Below, piece after piece: positions 59,528-64,000 of a stretch of 64,000 nt of DNA (its first letter is position 1; each line of letters begins with the position of its first letter). The notes beneath the pieces are model-generated. The model searched no databases. It was not told the DNA's origin and worked only from the letters and a program-made list of their open reading frames with translations. This stretch comes from Amycolatopsis sp. 2-15. GTDB taxonomy: Bacteria; Actinomycetota; Actinomycetes; Mycobacteriales; Pseudonocardiaceae. A program made the translations under genes and the position numbers. The stretch covers positions 9,084,001 to 9,148,000 of the forward strand of contig NZ_CP127294.1 in assembly GCF_030285625.1 (NCBI RefSeq), written 5' to 3'.

Positions 59528-62059
59528 ATGAACGTCACCCCGCAGCCCAGCCCTCGTGTCCCGGACAAGGTCGGTGTCGACGGTCTGGAGGCCAAGTGGG
59601 TAGCGGTATGGGAGCGGGACGGCGTCCACCGCTTCGACCGCACGAAGCCGCGCGAAGCCGTCTACTCGATCGACACCCCGCCGCTCACGGCGAGCGGTTC
59701 GCTGCACATCGGGCACGTGTTCTCCTACACGCACACCGACGTCCTCGCTCGCTACCAGCGAATGCGCGGGCGTGAGGTCTTCTACCCGATCGGCTGGGAC
59801 GACAACGGCCTGCCCACCGAGCGCCGCGTGCAGAACCACTACGGCGTGCGCTGCGAACCGGCGCTGCCCTACGACCCGTCGTTCACGCCGCCGGAGAAGC
59901 CGGGCAAGGACGTGATCCCGGTGTCACGGCGCAACTTCGTGGAGCTGTGCCGCACGCTGTCCGAACAGGACGAGAAGGTCTTCGAGGACGTCTGGCGGCG
60001 CGTCGGCCTGTCGGTGGACTGGACGCTGGCGTACCAGACCATCGACCCGGCCACCACGGAGATCTCCCAGCGCGCCTTCCTGCGCAACCTCGCGCGCGGT
60101 GAGGCCTACCAGTCCGAGGCGCCGACGTTGTGGGACACCACGTTCCGCACCGCCGTCGCGCAGGCCGAGCTGGAGGACCGCGACCGGCCCGGCGCGTACC
60201 ACGACCTCGTGTTCCGCACGGGCGAAGGCGCCGAGGTGCTGATCTCCACCACACGGCCGGAGCTGCTGCCCGCGTGCGTCGCGCTCGTGGCGCACCCGGA
60301 CGACGAGCGCTACCGCGACCTGGTCGGGAAAACCGTGTGCACGCCCGTGTTCGGCGTCGAGGTGCCGGTGCACGCGCATCACCTCGCCGACCCCGAGAAG
60401 GGCACCGGCATCGCGATGGTCTGCACCTTCGGCGACACCACCGACGTCACGTGGTGGCGCGCGCTGCGGCTGGAGACCCGCCCGGTGCTCGGGCGCGACG
60501 GGCGGTTCCTGCCCGAACCGCCGCGCGGCGTGCCCGCCGAGGCGTACGCGCCGCTGGCGGGCAAGACCGTCCACACGGGACGCCAGCTCCTCGTCGAGGC
60601 GCTGCGGGCGGACGGGTCGCTGCGCGGTGAGCCGCGGGCCATCACGCACGCGGTGAAGTTCTACGAGAAGGGCGACCGGCCGCTCGAGATCGTCACGAGC
60701 CGCCAGTGGTACCTCACGAACGGCGGGCGCGACGAGAAGCTGCGCGCGAAGCTGATCGAGCGCGGCGGCGAGCTCAACTGGGTGCCGCCGCACATGGAGG
60801 TCCGCTACCGCGCCTGGACCGAAGGCCTCACGAGCGACTGGCTCGTGAGCCGCCAGCGGTTCTTCGGCGTGCCGATCCCCGTCTGGTACCCGCTCGACGA
60901 GCACGGCGAGCCCGACCACGAAGCCGTGCTGGTGCCTTCGGACTCGGCCCTGCCCGTGGACCCGAGCACCGACGTGCCGCCGGGCTACACCGAGGACCAG
61001 CGCGGGAAGCCGGGCGGGTTCGCGGGCGAGGTGGACGTGATGGACACCTGGGCCACGTCGTCGCTCACGCCGCAGATCGCCGGGCGCTGGAGCCTCGACG
61101 ACGACCTGTTCCGCCGCGTGTTCCCGTATTCGCTGCGGCCGCAGGCACACGAGATCATCCGCACCTGGCTGTTCTCCACGACTGTGCGCGCCGAGCTGGA
61201 AGAGCACGTGCTGCCGTGGCGCGACGCCGTGATCTCGGGCTGGGTGCTCGACCCGGACCGCAAGAAGATGTCGAAGTCCACGGGCAACGTCGTCACGCCC
61301 GCCGCGCTGCTGGACCAGTTCGGGCCCGACGCCGTGCGCTACTGGGCGGCGAGCGCGCGCCCCGGCGTCGACACGGCCGAGGACCAGGGCCAGATGAAGG
61401 TCGGACGGCGCCTGGCGACGAAGCTGCTCAACGTGAGCCGGTTCGTGCTCGGCCTCGGCCTGCCCACGCCCGGCGCGTCGGTGACGGAACCGCTCGACCG
61501 GTCGGTGCTCGCCGCGCTCGCGCGCGTGGTCACCGAGGCGACGGCGGCGTTCGAAGGCCTGGACCAAGCGCGGGCGCTGCAGATCACGGAGACGTTCTTC
61601 TGGACCTTCTGCGACGACTACGTCGAGCTGGTCAAGGCGCGCGCGTACGGCGATCGTGGCGAGGCGGCCGCCGACTCGGCCCGCGCGGCGCTGACGACCG
61701 CGCTTTCGGTGCTGGTGCGGCTGTTCGCGCCGGTGCTGCCCTACACGGCCGAGGAGGTCTGGTCGTGGTGGCAGGAGGGTTCGGTGCACCGCGCGCCGTG
61801 GCCGGAGGCGCCGGGGGTCGACGGGGACGTCGCTCTGCTGCCGCTGGCCGGCTCGGTGATCGCGGCCGTGCGGCGGGCCAAGACGGACGCGAAGGTGTCG
61901 ATGCGCTCGGCCGTCGAAACCCTGACGGTGAGCGCGTCCGACGCCGTGCTCACCGGGTTCGCCGCGGTGTCGGACGACGTGCGCGCGGCCGGGGTGATCT
62001 CCGCCGTGGCCACCCGGCCGGGTGACGGCGAGCTGGCCGTGGAGGTGACGGTGGGCTGA
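59528..62059 (+). CDS. valS: Valine-tRNA ligase, non-standard (archaeal-like) type
   Basis: An 843-residue class I synthetase. HIGH is at residues 60-63 and KMSKS near 580. The sequence near HIGH (SIDTPPLTASGSLHIGHVFSYTHTD) and YPIGWDDNGLPTERRVQNHYG differ from the standard bacterial type (PPPNVTGSLHMGHAL); they match the group with archaeal ValRS. An editing domain lies between (ISTTRPELLPACVAL), and the usual anticodon domain (FFWTFCDDYVELVK) is present, while the C-terminal coiled arm seems short. It charges tRNA-Val. It is co-transcribed with an MFS exporter, not with folC, so it may be a second copy. Confidence 0.85.
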   Translation: MNVTPQPSPRVPDKVGVDGLEAKWVAVWERDGVHRFDRTKPREAVYSIDTPPLTASGSLHIGHVFSYTHTDVLARYQRMRGREVFYPIGWDDNGLPTERRVQNHYGVRCEPALPYDPSFTPPEKPGKDVIPVSRRNFVELCRTLSEQDEKVFEDVWRRVGLSVDWTLAYQTIDPATTEISQRAFLRNLARGEAYQSEAPTLWDTTFRTAVAQAELEDRDRPGAYHDLVFRTGEGAEVLISTTRPELLPACVALVAHPDDERYRDLVGKTVCTPVFGVEVPVHAHHLADPEKGTGIAMVCTFGDTTDVTWWRALRLETRPVLGRDGRFLPEPPRGVPAEAYAPLAGKTVHTGRQLLVEALRADGSLRGEPRAITHAVKFYEKGDRPLEIVTSRQWYLTNGGRDEKLRAKLIERGGELNWVPPHMEVRYRAWTEGLTSDWLVSRQRFFGVPIPVWYPLDEHGEPDHEAVLVPSDSALPVDPSTDVPPGYTEDQRGKPGGFAGEVDVMDTWATSSLTPQIAGRWSLDDDLFRRVFPYSLRPQAHEIIRTWLFSTTVRAELEEHVLPWRDAVISGWVLDPDRKKMSKSTGNVVTPAALLDQFGPDAVRYWAASARPGVDTAEDQGQMKVGRRLATKLLNVSRFVLGLGLPTPGASVTEPLDRSVLAALARVVTEATAAFEGLDQARALQITETFFWTFCDDYVELVKARAYGDRGEAAADSARAALTTALSVLVRLFAPVLPYTAEEVWSWWQEGSVHRAPWPEAPGVDGDVALLPLAGSVIAAVRRAKTDAKVSMRSAVETLTVSASDAVLTGFAAVSDDVRAAGVISAVATRPGDGELAVEVTVG

Positions 62060-62062
62060 GCG

Positions 62063-62146
62063 CACCCCAATGCGGCGTTGGTTGCGTTGGGTGCACCCAA
62101 TGCGGCGTTCGGTGCGTTGGGTGCACCCAACGCCACATTGGGGTGG
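62063..62146. repeat. 30-bp hairpin repeat (copy 2)
   Basis: Two 30-bp units (62067-62096 and 62097-62126; core CAATGCGGCGTT) are followed by a reverse partial copy, CAACGCCACATTGGGGTG (62128-62145). The outer arms pair over 18 bp with one mismatch. It fills the gap between convergent valS and dapF and is closely related to the element at 7179-7290. Probable bidirectional terminator. Confidence 0.9.
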
Positions 62147-62147
62147 T

Positions 62148-62975
62148 TCATGCTCCGGCGGCGGCCCACCAGGCTTCGTCGAGTTCGCCGCGCGCGACGA
62201 TCTCCGCCGGGCCGGTGAGTGTGGCGGCACCGCGTTCGACGGTCACGACCACACGGCCACCGGGGATGTCCACAGTGGACTCGCCCGTGTCGGTGCCGGC
62301 CAGGTGCAGCGCGGCGGCGACGGCGGCCACCGTGCCGGTGCCGCACGAGCGGGTCTCCCCCACGCCGCGCTCGTGGACGCGCATGCGCAGCGCGCCCTCG
62401 CCGAGCAGGTTCACGAACTCGAGGTTCACGCCGGTCGGGAACACGTCGTGGTCGAAGTCGGGCTGGTCGCGCAGGTCGAGGTCGGCGACGTCGTCGTCGA
62501 GCACCGACACCAGGTGCGGGTTGCCGACGTCCACGGCCACGCCGGAGAACGGGCTGCCGGCCACCGCGGTGACGGAGGTGCCGGTGATCGTGGCCGGGCC
62601 CATGTCCACGGTCACGGAACGGTCGGGGTGGACCACTACCGGCCGGTCGCCCGCGCGGGTGCCGATGGTGAAGCGGCCGTCGTCCGCCAGACCGGCTTCG
62701 ATGAGGTAACGGGCGAACACGCGCACGCCGTTGCCGCACATCTCGGCGATCGAGCCGTCGGCGTTGCGGTAGTCCATGAACCACTCGCCCTCGGACGCCT
62801 CACCCACCGCCTTGGCGCGCACCACGCGCAACACGCCGTCGGCGCCCAGGCCGCGTCGGCGGTCGCACAGCGCCGCCACGCGCTCCGCCGTGAGGTCCAG
62901 GCGGCCGGACGCGTCGGGCAGCAGCACGAAGTCGTTTTGCGTGCCGTGGCCCTTGAGAAACTCGATGCCGCCCAT
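62148..62975 (-). CDS. dapF: Diaminopimelate epimerase
   Basis: A 275-residue enzyme that converts LL- to meso-diaminopimelate for peptidoglycan and lysine. The two catalytic cysteines are Cys80 (SIAEMCGNGVRVFARYL) and Cys211 (ETRSCGTGTVAA). The N-terminus GGIEFLKGHGTQNDFVLLPD is typical and fixes ATG 62975. It lies 10 nt after the miaA stop and is therefore in one operon with it. Confidence 0.95.
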   Translation of the reverse strand: MGGIEFLKGHGTQNDFVLLPDASGRLDLTAERVAALCDRRRGLGADGVLRVVRAKAVGEASEGEWFMDYRNADGSIAEMCGNGVRVFARYLIEAGLADDGRFTIGTRAGDRPVVVHPDRSVTVDMGPATITGTSVTAVAGSPFSGVAVDVGNPHLVSVLDDDVADLDLRDQPDFDHDVFPTGVNLEFVNLLGEGALRMRVHERGVGETRSCGTGTVAAVAAALHLAGTDTGESTVDIPGGRVVVTVERGAATLTGPAEIVARGELDEAWWAAAGA

Positions 62976-62985
62976 AAGGACAAGA

Positions 62986-63945
62986 TTACTGGGCCAGGGC
63001 GTCGAGCACGCGCGCGGCCAGGTCGGGGGAAGCGCCGTCGAACCACTGGATCCGCTTGTCACGGCGGAACCAGGAGCGTTGCCGCCGGACGAAGCGGCGG
63101 GTGGCCTGTGCGGTCGCCGCGGCGGCGGCCGCGAAGTCGCCTTCGCCGTCGAGCTCGGCGAGCACCTGCTGGTAGCCCAGCGCCCGGGACGCCGTTTTTC
63201 CTTCGCGCAGGCCGCGGGCTGCGAGCTCCCGGACTTCGTCGACGAGGCCGGCCTCGAACATCCGCTCGACGCGAAGGTCGACCCGCTCGTCGAGCTCGGC
63301 GGCCTCGCGGTCGACGCCGATCAGCACCGTGCCGTAGCGGGCCGGGCCCGGCTTGGGGAGGTTCGCGGAGAAGGGCTCTCCGGTCAGCTCCATGACCTCC
63401 AGCGCACGCACGATGCGGCGGGTGTTCGTGGGCAGGATGGCGGCGGCCGCGGCCGGGTCTTTTTCGGCCAGGCGGGCGTAGAGGGTCGCCGTGCCGCGTT
63501 CGGTGGCCTCGTTGTCGAGCCGGGCGCGGACGCCCGCGTCGGTGCCGGGGAATTTCAGGTCGTCGAGCACGGCCTGCACGTAAAGACCGGAGCCGCCGGT
63601 CAGCACGGGTACGCGGCCGGCGGCGAGGAGGTCTTCGATCACCCGGCGGGCGTCGCGCTGGTAGGCGGCGACGGACGCGGTCTCGGTGACGTCGAGGACG
63701 TCGAGCAGGTGGTGGGGCACGCCGCGCCGCTCGGTTTCGGTGGCCTTGGCCGTGCCGAGGTCCATGCCGCGGTAGAGCTGGAGCGCGTCGGCGTTCACGA
63801 CCTCACCGCCGAGGGCGAGGGCGAGCTCCACGGCCAGCGCCGTCTTCCCGGTGGCCGTGGGACCGACGACGGCCACCGGACGAGGCGGCTGAGCAGGGCT
63901 GATCACGCTGGCCGAGGGTACCTGGACGGGGAGGACCGCCGACAC
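62986..63945 (-). CDS. miaA: tRNA dimethylallyltransferase
   Basis: A 319-residue enzyme that adds dimethylallyl to A37 of tRNAs reading UNN codons. The P-loop GPTATGKT is at residues 28-35, followed by [17 protein letters not shown], the DxxxF-like [22 protein letters not shown], the [14 protein letters not shown] tRNA segment and a final [19 protein letters not shown]. The GTG 63945 start includes about 20 residues before the fold; a later start is possible. It precedes dapF. Confidence 0.95.
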   Translation of the reverse strand: MSAVLPVQVPSASVISPAQPPRPVAVVGPTATGKTALAVELALALGGEVVNADALQLYRGMDLGTAKATETERRGVPHHLLDVLDVTETASVAAYQRDARRVIEDLLAAGRVPVLTGGSGLYVQAVLDDLKFPGTDAGVRARLDNEATERGTATLYARLAEKDPAAAAAILPTNTRRIVRALEVMELTGEPFSANLPKPGPARYGTVLIGVDREAAELDERVDLRVERMFEAGLVDEVRELAARGLREGKTASRALGYQQVLAELDGEGDFAAAAAATAQATRRFVRRQRSWFRRDKRIQWFDGASPDLAARVLDALAQ

Positions 63946-64000
63946 GGAGCGTCAAGGAGAAGTAGGATCACTGGCTTCAGGTGGCTCATCCAGTACCACA

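Overview
The window looks like chromosome of a high-GC actinomycete of the Amycolatopsis / Pseudonocardiaceae type. The signs are uniformly G/C third codon positions, many GTG starts and 4-nt start/stop overlaps. It also carries a complete mce operon, a DUF5753/DUF397 regulatory pair, IdeR, an AcuC/Pat pair, a NrdR/NrdJ ribonucleotide reductase unit and the lexA-nrdR / hflX-dapF-miaA neighbourhood known from Mycobacterium. I see no rRNA, tRNA, CRISPR array, prophage or intact insertion sequence.

Layout. 1-850: the end of a DUF5753 regulator and a DUF397 protein with an internal duplication. 939-7158: an actinobacterial cluster of a ROK sugar kinase, a small conserved protein, an ArsA/Get3-type ATPase, two SRPBCC proteins, a metallophosphoesterase and, divergently, a long-chain acyl-CoA synthetase. 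7296-10796: a YbjQ protein, a flavin monooxygenase, an aspartate aminotransferase and a conserved unknown. 10878-13858: a broken AAA ATPase gene, an SGNH esterase, a 275-bp pentanucleotide satellite and a lipoprotein. 14087-23760: a ten-gene mce lipid-import operon (yrbEA, yrbEB, mceA-F, two Mce-associated proteins). 23849-24732: a deletion scar that removed the 5' ends of two divergent genes. 24742-32788: acuC-pat (protein lysine deacetylase and acetyltransferase), a rhodanese, and ideR-galK-galE. 33071-48846: mixed accessory genes (DUF4192, M23 peptidase, two-component system, hydrolases, MuiA-like, CBS, MocR and TetR regulators, peptidases). 48818-54903: a ferritin-like protein, nrdR-nrdJ, an SOS-type LysM protein and lexA. 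55143-63945: a secreted propeller protein, hflX, an ArsR regulator with a divergent MFS exporter-ValRS operon, dapF and miaA.

How parts work together. The mce operon should build one YrbE/Mce envelope transporter for lipids or sterols; the steroid-type dehydrogenase remnant beside it hints at sterols. AcuC and Pat form an acylation/deacylation pair. NrdR probably controls nrdJ, and LexA probably controls itself and the LysM gene through two SOS boxes. The most suggestive unit is the ArsR-controlled MFS transporter plus a non-standard valyl-tRNA synthetase, which has the look of a resistance cassette placed between the normally neighbouring hflX and dapF.

The window is also rich in local repeats at gene ends: a 30-bp hairpin-forming repeat present twice between convergent genes, pentamer and 15-bp satellites, and an in-frame 57-bp duplication.
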